From: an uncultured Alphaproteobacteria bacterium
GTDB lineage: Bacteria; Pseudomonadota; Alphaproteobacteria; Reyranellales; Reyranellaceae
Length of the DNA: 14,147 nucleotides
NCBI GenBank assembly: GCA_903929895.1
Contig: CAIYWM010000171.1
Coordinates: 1 to 14,147 of the forward strand
Direction: 5' to 3'
Position numbers and translations under genes: made by a program. The notes under the pieces were generated by a model. That model was not told the DNA's origin. It saw only the letters and a program-made list of their open reading frames with translations, and did no database searches. Each line of letters begins with the position of its first letter. Within the stretch, counting starts at the first letter, position 1. Positions 1-7,238 of this stretch are shown here, in pieces.

Positions 1-716
1 CGCCCAAAAGGCGCCCACCGCCGCTGACGGCCGAGCAGATCCAGGCCCGCGTGCTGCATCGCGACGGGCTGATCCTGGTGATCGACAAGCCGGCCGGTCT
101 CGCCGTGCATGCCGGGCCCAGCGGCGCGCCCAATCTCGAGGAATGCTTCGACGATCTGCGTTACGGACTGCCGCGACCGCCGGCACTGGCGCATCGGCTG
201 GATGCCGACACCGCGGGCGTGCTGGTGCTGGGGCGGCATCCGAAGGCGTTGGCCAAGCTGGGGCGCCTGTTCTCCGGCCGCGACACCGAGAAGACCTACT
301 GGGCGGTGGTCGAGGGCTCGCCGCCGGCCGACGAAGGCGTGTTCGACATGCCGCTGCTCAAGCTCAACACGCGCACCGGCTGGTCAGTGAAGGTGTCCGA
401 CAAGGGCCAGCCCTCGGTGACGCGCTACAAAGTCATGGGCCGCGCTCCCGGGATGACCTGGCTGGAGCTGAAGCCCGAGACCGGCCGCACCCACCAGATC
501 CGCGTCCACTGCGCCGCCGCCGGTTGCCCGGTCATCGCCGACCGGCTCTACGGCCGTGCCGTGCCGGACAGCCAGCTCCATCTGCAGTCGCATGGCATCG
601 TGCTGCCCCTGTCCAAGAGCAAGCCGCCGGTGGCCGTCACGGCGCCGCCGCCTGCGCATATGCTGGCCGCGCTGATGGCCTGCGGTTTCAGTCCCGGGCC
701 GTCACCCACACCCTGA
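1..716 (+). CDS. RluA-family 23S rRNA/tRNA pseudouridine synthase (5' partial)
   Basis: This enzyme family isomerises specific uridines of rRNA or tRNA to pseudouridine in the cytoplasm. The reading frame is open from base 3 through the left edge, and the residues before the first in-window GTG (51) read PKRRPPPLTAEQIQARVLHR. That looks like genuine family sequence, so the true start probably lies outside the window and the GTG at 51 is only an internal candidate. Counting from that GTG, the catalytic motif HRLDADTAGVLVL lies at residues 48-60 with the catalytic Asp at 51. The common HRLDxxTSG form has Ser where this protein has Ala55. A second family block, GRTHQIRVH, follows in the C-terminal half. 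No S4 domain is visible, so it is closer to the short RluA/TruC-like members than to RluC/RluD. The family call is firm; the target uridine cannot be read from sequence. The 3' end overlaps the convergent gene by 29 bp. Confidence 0.9.
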   Translation, partial: PKRRPPPLTAEQIQARVLHRDGLILVIDKPAGLAVHAGPSGAPNLEECFDDLRYGLPRPPALAHRLDADTAGVLVLGRHPKALAKLGRLFSGRDTEKTYWAVVEGSPPADEGVFDMPLLKLNTRTGWSVKVSDKGQPSVTRYKVMGRAPGMTWLELKPETGRTHQIRVHCAAAGCPVIADRLYGRAVPDSQLHLQSHGIVLPLSKSKPPVAVTAPPPAHMLAALMACGFSPGPSPTP

Positions 717-1350
717 GTTCGTCGCCGGCGGCGAAGCCCGAGTTCACAGCGGCCTGAAGCTCGTCGCCGGATTCGTAGCCGACCAGGGGCAGGCGCGGAA
801 ACGTCTGCGCCGCCAGCAGGGAAAGCGACCGCCAGACCGCAGGCGCATCGGCTGCCTCGGCGACGACGTTCGAGACGCCTACGACGTCCTCGGCCCGATA
901 GAGCATGAAGCCGGCCACGACTTTGAAGCCGCGCCGCCCCTTGAACATCGCGAAGCCCTGATCGTCGACCGGCAACCCTTCGGCGTCGCTGTCTTCGCGC
1001 TGCCAGACGATGTCGGCCGAGGGTCCTTCGGCAGGCATGCCTCCGCGGATCCACTGGGCCTCGAACAGCAGTTCGAAGCCGCGGCGCGACAGGTCGAGCG
1101 TGCCGAAGCTGTCCTTCACCGACCAGCGTCCGGGCAGGTTCGACTTCTGCAAAATCTCGACGGTCGTGAGCTGTTCTTCGAGGGCCGTATCGCCGACTGC
1201 CAGGGTGACGGCGTTGGGATAGAAACGCGGCACGGTCGCCGCGTTCACCCACATGTGCGGCAGGAAGCGGCCCGCATGACCATGCGCCCGACAGACCGCA
1301 TCGCACCAGCGGGCGTTGTTGAGGGCCGCCGTAAGGGTCCAGTCCTTCAC
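688..1350 (-). CDS. Unassigned protein with GNAT-like C-terminal half
   Basis: A 220-residue protein. The start is a GTG at 1350 that overlaps the permease stop as GTGA, a typical translational-coupling junction. Upstream in this frame the sequence is only the out-of-frame shadow of the permease gene, so longer starts are not credible. The N-terminal half (VKDWTLTAALNNARWCDAVC, then a WVNAATVPRFYPNAV block) matches a pattern I associate with acetyltransferase-like hypothetical proteins. The C-terminal end (LPLVGYESGDELQAAVNSGF and a final LRVWV) looks like the last strands of a GCN5-related N-acetyltransferase, where GYE and a nearby GF are common. A clear acetyl-CoA loop (Q/RxxGxG/A) was not found, so catalytic activity is uncertain. 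It is the last gene of the leftward ABC operon. The 3' end overlaps the convergent pseudouridine synthase gene. The gene call is solid; the function is an inference. Confidence 0.75.
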   Translation of the reverse strand: MKDWTLTAALNNARWCDAVCRAHGHAGRFLPHMWVNAATVPRFYPNAVTLAVGDTALEEQLTTVEILQKSNLPGRWSVKDSFGTLDLSRRGFELLFEAQWIRGGMPAEGPSADIVWQREDSDAEGLPVDDQGFAMFKGRRGFKVVAGFMLYRAEDVVGVSNVVAEAADAPAVWRSLSLLAAQTFPRLPLVGYESGDELQAAVNSGFAAGDELRVWVTARD

Positions 1351-2327
1351 GCGCGAACTTCCACGCGCTGGAAGACCACGTAGGCGGCGGCAAAGACCAC
1401 GATCATGCCGGCGATGAGACCGGTGATCTGCGGCCATATCAAGAGCAGGCTCTGATCGAACCGCAGCGGCGCTCCCAGGATCGCGCCGCGCATCTGGGCG
1501 GGCAGCATGGGCCCCAGCGTGCGCGTCTCCGGGCTCAGCAGTCCAAGGACCGCCTCGCTGAACAAGGTACCGGGCGACAGGCGCATCAGGCCCATGGCGA
1601 GGTCCTGGAGGGCCGCATAGTCCTCCGGGCTTCGAACCTCGCCGGGCGCCAGGGCGGAGACGATCGCCGAGGCGAGCTGCGGCCACAGCAGGAAGAAGAA
1701 CAGCCACAGGCCGAGCGCACACAGCGCCGACGTCGCAGTCGAGCGGAACAGCACCGAGAACAGCATCGAGACCGCGAGCCAGACGCCGCCATAGGCGATC
1801 GCCACGACCAGGAACCCGACGCCGCGCGCCACCTCGACGCCGCGCGGCGGCACGCCGAGCAGCAGCAGGCCGGCGCCGAACACCATCAGCCACAGCGCCA
1901 CAAGCACCACGGCAAAGGTCGCGAGGCCCGCCAGGAATTTACCCATCAGCAGCGCGTCGCGATAGATCGGCTGCGACAGGACACGGCTCAAGGTGCGCCG
2001 GTTGAACTCGCTGTTCACCGAGTCGAAGCCCAGCCCGATCGCCATCAGCGGAATGATGAAGTTCAGCGCCGCGACGAAAGAGATGCCGACCTGCTCCGGC
2101 TCCAGGGTGAAGATGCGCAGGAACAGGAAGGAATTCGGGTCGACGACTGTCCGCAGGGTCTGCAGCGACGAGGCCACCGGGAAGGCGCCGAAGGCGATCA
2201 CGAAAAGCGTCAGCACGAGCATCCGGACGCTGCTCAGGTGGTCGGCCAGCTCCTTCATGAACACCGGACCGATCCCGGTGAAGGGTGAGCCCTGGCGGCG
2301 TAAGGCGAGTGACGCTCTCGATCCCAT
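1347..2327 (-). CDS. ABC-2 type transporter permease
   Basis: An inner-membrane permease subunit of about 326 residues, expected to pair with the ATPase encoded just upstream. About six hydrophobic segments are visible: near residues 36-53, 82-102, 129-157, 170-193, 198-219 and 298-319. A short cytosolic block, NRRTLSRVLSQPIYRDALL, follows the second segment; this E/N-x-RRTL-x-x-LSQPI-R pattern is typical of ABC-2 permeases and marks the coupling region. The ATG at 2327 has a GAGGG Shine-Dalgarno-like run 4 nt upstream. A GTG at 2342 would add five residues and would use GAGG from the end of the adjacent palindromic repeat, so the start is ambiguous. The 3' end overlaps the next gene's GTG. 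The substrate is unknown; the NEW3-domain partner suggests an extracytoplasmic or envelope role. Confidence 0.88.
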   Translation of the reverse strand: MGSRASLALRRQGSPFTGIGPVFMKELADHLSSVRMLVLTLFVIAFGAFPVASSLQTLRTVVDPNSFLFLRIFTLEPEQVGISFVAALNFIIPLMAIGLGFDSVNSEFNRRTLSRVLSQPIYRDALLMGKFLAGLATFAVVLVALWLMVFGAGLLLLGVPPRGVEVARGVGFLVVAIAYGGVWLAVSMLFSVLFRSTATSALCALGLWLFFFLLWPQLASAIVSALAPGEVRSPEDYAALQDLAMGLMRLSPGTLFSEAVLGLLSPETRTLGPMLPAQMRGAILGAPLRFDQSLLLIWPQITGLIAGMIVVFAAAYVVFQRVEVRA

Positions 2328-2346
2328 CCGGCCCTCAGGCACACCA

Positions 2347-2454
2347 CCTCATCCTGAGGAGGCGCGAAGCGCCGTCTCGAAGGATGGGCAACAAGCGCGG
2401 TGCTCGTGCCCATGCTTCGAGACGCGCTCCTGCGGAGCGCTCCTCAGGATGAGG
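2347..2454. repeat. Imperfect palindromic intergenic repeat (about 108 bp)
   Basis: The left arm (2347-2390) begins CCTCATCCTGAGGAG, and the right arm (2407-2454) ends CTCCTCAGGATGAGG. Each arm continues with a GTCTCGAAGGATGGGCA-like block (right arm reverse complement: GTCTCGAAGCATGGGCA). The arms are separated by a 16-nt centre (2391-2406). Each arm holds its own small palindrome: GGCGC-GAA-GCGCC in the left and GCGCTCC-TGC-GGAGCGC in the right. The whole could therefore fold as a long stem with side hairpins. Elements with these ends are abundant between genes in Bradyrhizobium-type alphaproteobacteria and usually have no coding capacity. It lies between the ATPase and permease genes of one operon, so it would be transcribed. 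No T-run follows it, so it is not an ordinary intrinsic terminator. Confidence 0.85.
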
Positions 2455-2488
2455 TTGGGGGTGTGATTCCAGTCTGCCCGGAAGGACG

Positions 2489-3439
2489 CTAAGCGGCACG
2501 ACGCACCTCTTCGAAGTAACGCGTGTAGACCTCTTCGAGGCTGGGCTGCAGGTCGGCGAGGCGCGTGAGGGCACCGCCCGAGGTTACGATGCGATGCGCA
2601 ACGGCGGCGCGAACGTCGCGATCGGCCACGACCCGCCAGGCGCCTTCGCTCTCCAGCACGACGCTCTGCACGCCTTCGATGCCGTACAAGGTGCCGGCGA
2701 TGTCCAAGCCTGCGGCCTCGACCAGGATCGGATGGCCGGCGCCCAGCACCTGGTTGGCCAGTTCGACCACCGTGCCCATCAGCGCGATCCGCCCCTCGTT
2801 GAACAACGCCACCCGGTCGCAGACACTTTGCACGCGGTCCAGCAGATGCGACGATAGCAGCACGGCGACGCCCGCCCGCTTCAGCCCGCGGATCATCTCC
2901 AGCAGTTCGAAGGTCGAGTGCGGGTCGAGGCCGGAGGTCGGCTCGTCGAGGATCGCGACCTCGGCCTTCTTCATCACGATCTCGGCGATGCCCAGACGCT
3001 GGCGCATGCCGCGCGAGAAGGTCGAGACCCGCTTGTCGAGCACGTCGGCGAGCTTCACGCTTTCCATCGCCTCGGCGATACGCGTCTCTGCCCCTCGCCG
3101 CGGGAGGCTGAGCAGGCGGGCGGTGTAACGCAGGTTCTCGCGCGCCGTCAGGTGATCGTAGAAGCCCACGGCATCGGGCAGGTAGCCGACGCGGCGCTTC
3201 ACCTCGAGCGGCTGGCGCACCGGGTCGAAGCCCAGCACGTCGACCGAGCCGCCGCTCGTCTCGGTGAGGCCGAGCATCATCAGGATGGTCGTGGTCTTGC
3301 CCGCCCCGTTGGGTCCGAGCAGCCCGAAGATCTCGCCGCGCCGGATGCTGACGTCGATCGCGTCGACGGCGCGATGGCTGCCGTACAGTTTGGTCAGTCC
3401 GCGGGCCTCGATGACCGTGTCGGACGCGATGTCGGCCAT
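2489..3439 (-). CDS. ABC transporter ATP-binding protein
   Basis: A cytoplasmic ATPase subunit of 316 residues that powers an ABC-2 type transporter. Counting from the ATG at 3439, Walker A (GPNGAGKTT) is at 42-50 with Lys48. The ABC signature is the variant FSRGMRQRL near 141-149, common in exporter ATPases of this class. Walker B with the D-loop ([12 protein letters not shown]) is near 162-173, and the switch His is at 198 (SSHLL). The roughly 100 residues after the nucleotide-binding domain form the accessory C-terminal region typical of the drug/gliding-type family. A longer in-frame start at 3478 exists, but it would overlap the upstream gene by 29 bp and adds only an arginine-rich tail ([13 protein letters not shown]) with no family likeness. 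The start at 3439 leaves a 10-bp gap to the NEW3-domain gene. The permease follows after 161 bp containing the palindromic repeat. Confidence 0.92.
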   Translation of the reverse strand: MADIASDTVIEARGLTKLYGSHRAVDAIDVSIRRGEIFGLLGPNGAGKTTTILMMLGLTETSGGSVDVLGFDPVRQPLEVKRRVGYLPDAVGFYDHLTARENLRYTARLLSLPRRGAETRIAEAMESVKLADVLDKRVSTFSRGMRQRLGIAEIVMKKAEVAILDEPTSGLDPHSTFELLEMIRGLKRAGVAVLLSSHLLDRVQSVCDRVALFNEGRIALMGTVVELANQVLGAGHPILVEAAGLDIAGTLYGIEGVQSVVLESEGAWRVVADRDVRAAVAHRIVTSGGALTRLADLQPSLEEVYTRYFEEVRRAA

Positions 3440-3449
3440 CGGGCGGCGT

Positions 3450-4613
3450 CTAGCGGCGGCCGAAACGCGCGACCGCACCCAGCAGCACCAGCAGCGCCAC
3501 CGCGATAATGCCGATGCCCACGATCCCCCACAGGGTCGAGGTGGTGACGGTGATGCGAAAGTCGGCCGACGCCTGCTCGCCGCGGGCGGCGGCGCGGAAC
3601 GAGGCCATGTAGTCGCCGGCGATCGCCTTGTCGGCCGGCGTCACCAGGACCTGCACCTCTTTCTTGTCGTTGGGTGCGATGGAGGCGATCGACTTCGGAT
3701 TGAACTCGATCTTCCAGTTGGCCGGCACGGTCCCCGACAGCTCGACCTCGTCGACCGGCGCGGTACCGTCGTTGGCCAGGACCAGCGTGTAGGTCGAGGT
3801 CGAGCCACTCTCGCCCTCGCCGCTCAGCCGGCCGTCCCTGGTCGAGAGAGCGAGCCTGCCCTGCCCGCTCACCTGCAGGATGACACGCATCTCCGCCGTC
3901 GCGCCCTCGGCCGCGACCTTGACCAGCACGGGATAGTCGCCCGCTCGCACGTCGCGCGGCGGCGTGACCTTGAGCTTGATGTCCTTGGTCTGGCCGGCCT
4001 CGATCGGGATCGCGCTGATCTCGTTCGACCCGTAACCCTCGGTGAAGCTGCTCTGGAAATTGGCCGGTCCCTGCGCCGCCAACCCCACCGTCAGGTCCTT
4101 GCCGGAGTCGTTGCCGACGGTCAGCGTGTATTCGAAGGCCGAGCGCGGCGTGCCGCGCAGCGACGGCAGGCGCGACTTCAGGCTGAGCCTGGCCGGCGTC
4201 TCGGTGCCGACGCTGAGCGTCAGCGGCAGGCTGGCCTGCTGCCCGAACTGGCTCTTGGCCGTCAGCACGACAGTCTGCGAACCGGGGGACGCGTTCTTCG
4301 GCACCTCGACGCGGAGCTGGACGGCGACGTCCTGGTTGACGCCCGCCATCACCGCAGCCACCGGCTGGCCGCCGCCCAGCAGGTCGATCTTCCAGCCGGC
4401 GGGAACGCCGTTCAGCGCCAGCGCCAGGGGCTGAGGCAACAGCCCCGCGTTGTTCAGCGTCACGCGGATGGTCGTGACCTCGCCCGCCCGCACGGTCTGC
4501 GAGGGATAATCGGTCAGCAGGAACAGCCCCTTCACCCCCGACGGATCGCGCTGGGCCTGCGCGCCGGCGACGGGCAGGAGAAGAAGGACCAGCAGAGCCA
4601 GAAGCACGCGCAT
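3450..4613 (-). CDS. NEW3-domain (COG1470-type) exported, membrane-anchored protein
   Basis: A 387-residue protein. The ATG at 4613 begins a clear Sec signal peptide ([20 protein letters not shown], likely cleaved after residue 20). Sequence upstream in the same frame is the shadow of the GST gene, so longer starts are rejected. The mature part is about three beta-rich Ig-like repeats (roughly 30-135, 145-245 and 250-355). They show the NEW3 pattern: a V/T-rich N-terminal edge, P(A)xW near mid-domain ([18 protein letters not shown]), then an AGDY or SPGSQ turn before the last strands. The C-terminus is one transmembrane helix ([20 protein letters not shown]) with a short basic cytosolic tail, ARFGRR. 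It should thus be a periplasmic domain tethered to the inner membrane. Proteins of this kind are often encoded next to ABC-2 ATPase/permease pairs, as here, but their role is not established. Confidence 0.87.
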   Translation of the reverse strand: MRVLLALLVLLLLPVAGAQAQRDPSGVKGLFLLTDYPSQTVRAGEVTTIRVTLNNAGLLPQPLALALNGVPAGWKIDLLGGGQPVAAVMAGVNQDVAVQLRVEVPKNASPGSQTVVLTAKSQFGQQASLPLTLSVGTETPARLSLKSRLPSLRGTPRSAFEYTLTVGNDSGKDLTVGLAAQGPANFQSSFTEGYGSNEISAIPIEAGQTKDIKLKVTPPRDVRAGDYPVLVKVAAEGATAEMRVILQVSGQGRLALSTRDGRLSGEGESGSTSTYTLVLANDGTAPVDEVELSGTVPANWKIEFNPKSIASIAPNDKKEVQVLVTPADKAIAGDYMASFRAAARGEQASADFRITVTTSTLWGIVGIGIIAVALLVLLGAVARFGRR

Positions 4614-4636
4614 GGTGGATGTCCCTGCCGGCCCGA

Positions 4637-5251
4637 TCAGGCCGCGGCGCTCGGCCGGGCCTTCATGCGCCCCATCCAGGCCGTCAGGTTCTTGTTCGCC
4701 GGGTCGAGCGGCTGGCCGACCTTGCCCAGGAACTCGAGGAAGGTGAACAGCAGGATGTCGGCCATGGTGAGCTTGTCGCCCGTGACGAAGGGCTTCGAGC
4801 CGATCTGCTCGTCGAGCCAGACGAGCTTCTTGCGGGCGCTCTCCTTCAGCCCCTCCGCTGCCTCGGGAATGCAATGGATACGATCCTGGAAGATCTTGAG
4901 TCCCTGCGAGAAACGGAAGCCGTTGGCCGCCGGCTCGAGGATGTTGAGGTCGATGCGGCGCACCCACCTGCGGGTGTTCGCGCGCTCCTCCGGAGTGTCG
5001 CCGATCAGCGACGGCGTGTCCTTCTTGATCTCGTCGATGTACTCGCAGATCGCCGTGATCTCGGCCAGCACCGTGCCGTCGTCGAGCTCGAGGGCGGGAC
5101 ACTGGCCAGCCGGGTTTACCTTGAGATAGGGCTCGCGCCGGTTCTCGCCGCCGCGCAGGTCGACCTCGACCCTCGGCACGTCGAAGCCCTTCTCGGCCAT
5201 GAACATCCGGACCATGTGCGGGTTGGGGCCGACCGAATTGTAGAACTTCAT
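4637..5251 (-). CDS. Glutathione S-transferase family protein
   Basis: A 204-residue cytosolic GST-fold protein. The N-terminal thioredoxin-like domain (1-75) contains PNPHMVRMFMAEKG, then NPAGQCPAL with the cis-proline at about residue 52, then AEITAICEYID. The helical C-terminal domain carries the conserved late segment KLTMADILLF (the GST N-capping box with Asp). In classical GSTs the residue after the glutathione-contacting Glu/Gln is Ser; here it is Ile65 (E64-I65), so glutathione binding may differ. Ser6 is a candidate catalytic residue but I cannot prove it. The start at 5251 is supported by a strong AGGGAGG-like Shine-Dalgarno at 5260-5267, 8 nt upstream. It sits 40 bp after the dehydrogenase gene and 23 bp before the NEW3 gene, all in the same direction. 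Substrate unknown. Confidence 0.9.
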   Translation of the reverse strand: MKFYNSVGPNPHMVRMFMAEKGFDVPRVEVDLRGGENRREPYLKVNPAGQCPALELDDGTVLAEITAICEYIDEIKKDTPSLIGDTPEERANTRRWVRRIDLNILEPAANGFRFSQGLKIFQDRIHCIPEAAEGLKESARKKLVWLDEQIGSKPFVTGDKLTMADILLFTFLEFLGKVGQPLDPANKNLTAWMGRMKARPSAAA

Positions 5252-5259
5252 TTTCTTTT

Positions 5260-5267
5260 CCTCCCTC
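5260..5267 (-). promoter_or_regulatory. Strong ribosome binding site of the GST gene
   Basis: On the minus strand the sequence reads GAGGGAGG, then GAAAAGAAA leading to ATG at 5251. It fixes the GST start and is the strongest Shine-Dalgarno match noticed in the window. The surrounding 40-bp gap could also hold an internal promoter, but no convincing -35/-10 pair was seen. Confidence 0.6.
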
Positions 5268-5291
5268 GGGTGACCTTGAGCGCTATCAAAG

Positions 5292-6311
5292 TCAGCGCCA
5301 CGGCTCCACGAGAATCTTGGTGTGGTTCTCCGGATTGCCGAGCTCGGCGAACGCGCCCTTCACGCCGTCGAGGCCGACCTTGCCGGTGATCAGCGCCTCG
5401 GCGTCCACCTGTCCCTCGGCCAGCAGGCGAAGGCAGCGGGCGAACTCCTCGGGTGTGTAGGCCAGCACGAACTGGATCGAGAGTTCCTTCACGATTCCGA
5501 ACAGCGGCTCGATGCGGTCGGGCTCCATGCAGACGCCGGCCACGACGATGCGCGCGTCACGCGGCGCGGCCTCGAAGACCTGCTGTAGAAGACCCGGCAC
5601 ACCGACACATTCGAAGATCACGGCGCGCCGGCCCGGCGGCAGCTTCGCATAGGCCGAATCGTCCCTGGGATCGATCACGATGTCGGCGCCCATCTTCGCC
5701 GCCAGCTCCCGCCGTTTGGGCGAGAAATCGGCGGCGATAATCGGATGAATCCCCTTCAGGCGCAGCCCGACGATGACAGCGAGTCCGACCGGTCCGCAGC
5801 CCACGACCAGCGGCGCGTCGCCGTCCTGCAGCGCCGCCTTCTCGACCGCGTGGATGCCGACGGCGAGCGGTTCGGTGAGGGCGGCGTGATCGGCCGGCAG
5901 GCCGTTGGGCACTTCGAGGAGCAGCGGCGCCGCCAGCACCATCCGCTCGCCATAGCCGCCCGGGAAGTCGTTGGAGTAGCCCACCGTGCGCATGCCGTCC
6001 GCCTGCGGGACCACCGGCATCGAGCAGACCAGCGTGCCGGGCTTCAGCTTGCGCTCCGTACCGGGCCCGTAGTCCAGCACCTCACCGCAGAACTCGTGAC
6101 CGAACACGACATCGCGCGACAGGTCGAGCGGCTGGCGACCGGACATGCGCTTCGACATCTCGACCATGCGCGGCGCGTGCTTGGCGTAGTGCAGGTCCGA
6201 ACCGCAGATGCCGCAGCACAGCGTCCGGACCAGCACCTGCCCCGCCGCCGGCACAGGCTCCGGGACCTCGGCCACGACCATGTCGCCGCCGCGCAGGACC
6301 GCCGCCCTCAC
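5292..6311 (-). CDS. Zinc-binding alcohol dehydrogenase (MDR superfamily)
   Basis: A 339-residue NAD(P)-dependent medium-chain dehydrogenase that should oxidise an alcohol or reduce a carbonyl. The catalytic-zinc region is intact: GICGSD with Cys36, GHEFCGEV with His72 and Glu73, and Glu147 in ALTEPLAVG. The cofactor fold shows VVGCGPVGLAVI near 169-180. The lobe that normally holds four closely spaced cysteines for a structural zinc (about residues 95-115) instead reads LVCSMPVVPQADGMRTVGYS. It has one Cys, so the structural zinc is probably absent. The start is a GTG at 6311 overlapping the hydrolase stop as GTGA. The closest general likeness is to threonine/sorbitol-dehydrogenase-like members, but the substrate is not readable. 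Its coupling to the hydrolase suggests successive steps of one pathway. Confidence 0.9.
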   Translation of the reverse strand: MRAAVLRGGDMVVAEVPEPVPAAGQVLVRTLCCGICGSDLHYAKHAPRMVEMSKRMSGRQPLDLSRDVVFGHEFCGEVLDYGPGTERKLKPGTLVCSMPVVPQADGMRTVGYSNDFPGGYGERMVLAAPLLLEVPNGLPADHAALTEPLAVGIHAVEKAALQDGDAPLVVGCGPVGLAVIVGLRLKGIHPIIAADFSPKRRELAAKMGADIVIDPRDDSAYAKLPPGRRAVIFECVGVPGLLQQVFEAAPRDARIVVAGVCMEPDRIEPLFGIVKELSIQFVLAYTPEEFARCLRLLAEGQVDAEALITGKVGLDGVKGAFAELGNPENHTKILVEPWR

Positions 6312-7192
6312 TTGATGAACTCCCGCGTGGTCGCCACGAAATCGTCGAGCCGGTCATGCTGGACCCAATGCCCGGCGCGTTCGAACTCCACGACCTTGGC
6401 GGTCTTGAAATGCTTGATGCGGCCGTCCGTCTCGGGGTTCGAGGCCCAGCTCTCCTTGCCGTAGACGAGCAGGGTCGGACAGGTGATGCGCGACCACAGT
6501 TCCTCGATGGCTTCGTAACTCATGTCATACGGCTGGTTGACGCGCACATAGTTGTCGAACTTCCAGCTATAGGTGCCGTCCTCGTTCTGGTTGACGCCCT
6601 GCTCCGTCAGGTGACGCGCCTGCGCGGCGGAGAGATGCTTGTTCTCGTCCTGCATGCGCTTGAAGGCGTCCTCGATGGTCGGGTACTTGCGCGGCGCGCG
6701 GGCCGACAGCTTGCGCTGCTCGTCGATCCAGTCGGTCATTCGCTCGTTCATCGGCTTCTTGCGCTCGGCGATGACCTTGGGCGACGGTCCCAGCCCTTCG
6801 ATCGCCACCAGCTTGCGGACCTTGTCCGGGTAGACGCCGGAATAGCGCAGGCAGATGTTGCCGCCCAGCGAATGGGCCACGATCGTCACCGGCGCCAGAT
6901 TCTGCTGATGGATGAGCTGGGCCAGGTCGTAGATGTAGGCCGCCATCGAGTAATTGCCGTCCGGCGACCACTGGCTGTCGCCATGCCCGCGCAGGTCCGG
7001 ACAGATCACGTGCCAGTCCTTGCGCAGAGCCTGTGCAACCCAGTCCCAGTTGCGGCAGTGGTCGCGGCCGCCATGGACCAGGAGAAGCGGCGGCGCTTCC
7101 GGGTTGCCCCAGTCGACATAGTGCAGACGCAGACGCTGGGAGAAAAAGACGCGGGAAGTGGGCCCCGGCATGCCGTTCAGAGAGGGGTTCAT
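6308..7192 (-). CDS. Alpha/beta hydrolase
   Basis: A 294-residue alpha/beta-hydrolase-fold enzyme with no signal peptide, so probably cytoplasmic. HGGRDHCRNWD (40-50) forms the oxyanion loop. The nucleophile elbow is VAHSLGGN with Ser108, and the catalytic His is His275 in RAGHWVQHD. The acid is probably Glu247 in YGKESW or Asp256 nearby. A large lid is inserted at about 140-230 (charged and helical, WIDEQRKLSARAPRKYPTIE and on). The start ATG at 7192 has AGGAG 5 nt upstream (7198-7202). It could be an esterase, an epoxide hydrolase or a C-C hydrolase; the sequence does not decide. It is the first gene of the long leftward series and overlaps the dehydrogenase by 4 bp. It diverges from the Rieske oxygenase gene across 46 bp, a hint of shared regulation. 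Confidence 0.9.
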   Translation of the reverse strand: MNPSLNGMPGPTSRVFFSQRLRLHYVDWGNPEAPPLLLVHGGRDHCRNWDWVAQALRKDWHVICPDLRGHGDSQWSPDGNYSMAAYIYDLAQLIHQQNLAPVTIVAHSLGGNICLRYSGVYPDKVRKLVAIEGLGPSPKVIAERKKPMNERMTDWIDEQRKLSARAPRKYPTIEDAFKRMQDENKHLSAAQARHLTEQGVNQNEDGTYSWKFDNYVRVNQPYDMSYEAIEELWSRITCPTLLVYGKESWASNPETDGRIKHFKTAKVVEFERAGHWVQHDRLDDFVATTREFIK

Positions 7193-7238
7193 GCGGTCTC
7201 CTATAGCGAATCCCGGTGGTTTGCGTCACTCTCGCGGC
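7193..7238. promoter_or_regulatory. 46-bp divergent intergenic region (hydrolase / Rieske operon)
   Basis: This short gap must carry the start signals for two outward-facing transcripts unless promoters lie inside the coding regions. On the minus strand it contains the hydrolase Shine-Dalgarno. I could not recognise a confident -35/-10 pair or an inverted repeat in it. No regulator gene is adjacent. Confidence 0.4.

Noticed and set aside
1351..1893. N-terminal extension of the 220-residue protein into the permease gene
   Set aside because: Arg/Ala-rich sequence with no likeness to proteins; the GTG at 1350 forms a typical GTGA coupling with the permease stop.
2347..2454. Palindrome considered as an intrinsic terminator or CRISPR-like repeat
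   Set aside because: No T-run follows on either strand, and there is a single inverted pair, not direct repeats with spacers.
2335..2574. Short leftward open frame across the palindromic repeat
   Set aside because: It consists of repeat sequence plus a shadow of the ATPase C-terminus; no protein-like features.
4614..5102. N-terminal extension of the NEW3 protein in the same frame up to 5102
   Set aside because: The added residues are Arg/His/Gly-rich and overlap the GST gene out of frame; the signal peptide beginning at 4613 marks the true start.
3264..5129. Long rightward open frame (621 codons) opposite the ABC ATPase, NEW3 and GST genes
   Set aside because: Arg/Gln/His/Ala-rich shadow without motifs; the leftward genes have signal peptide, Walker and GST motifs.
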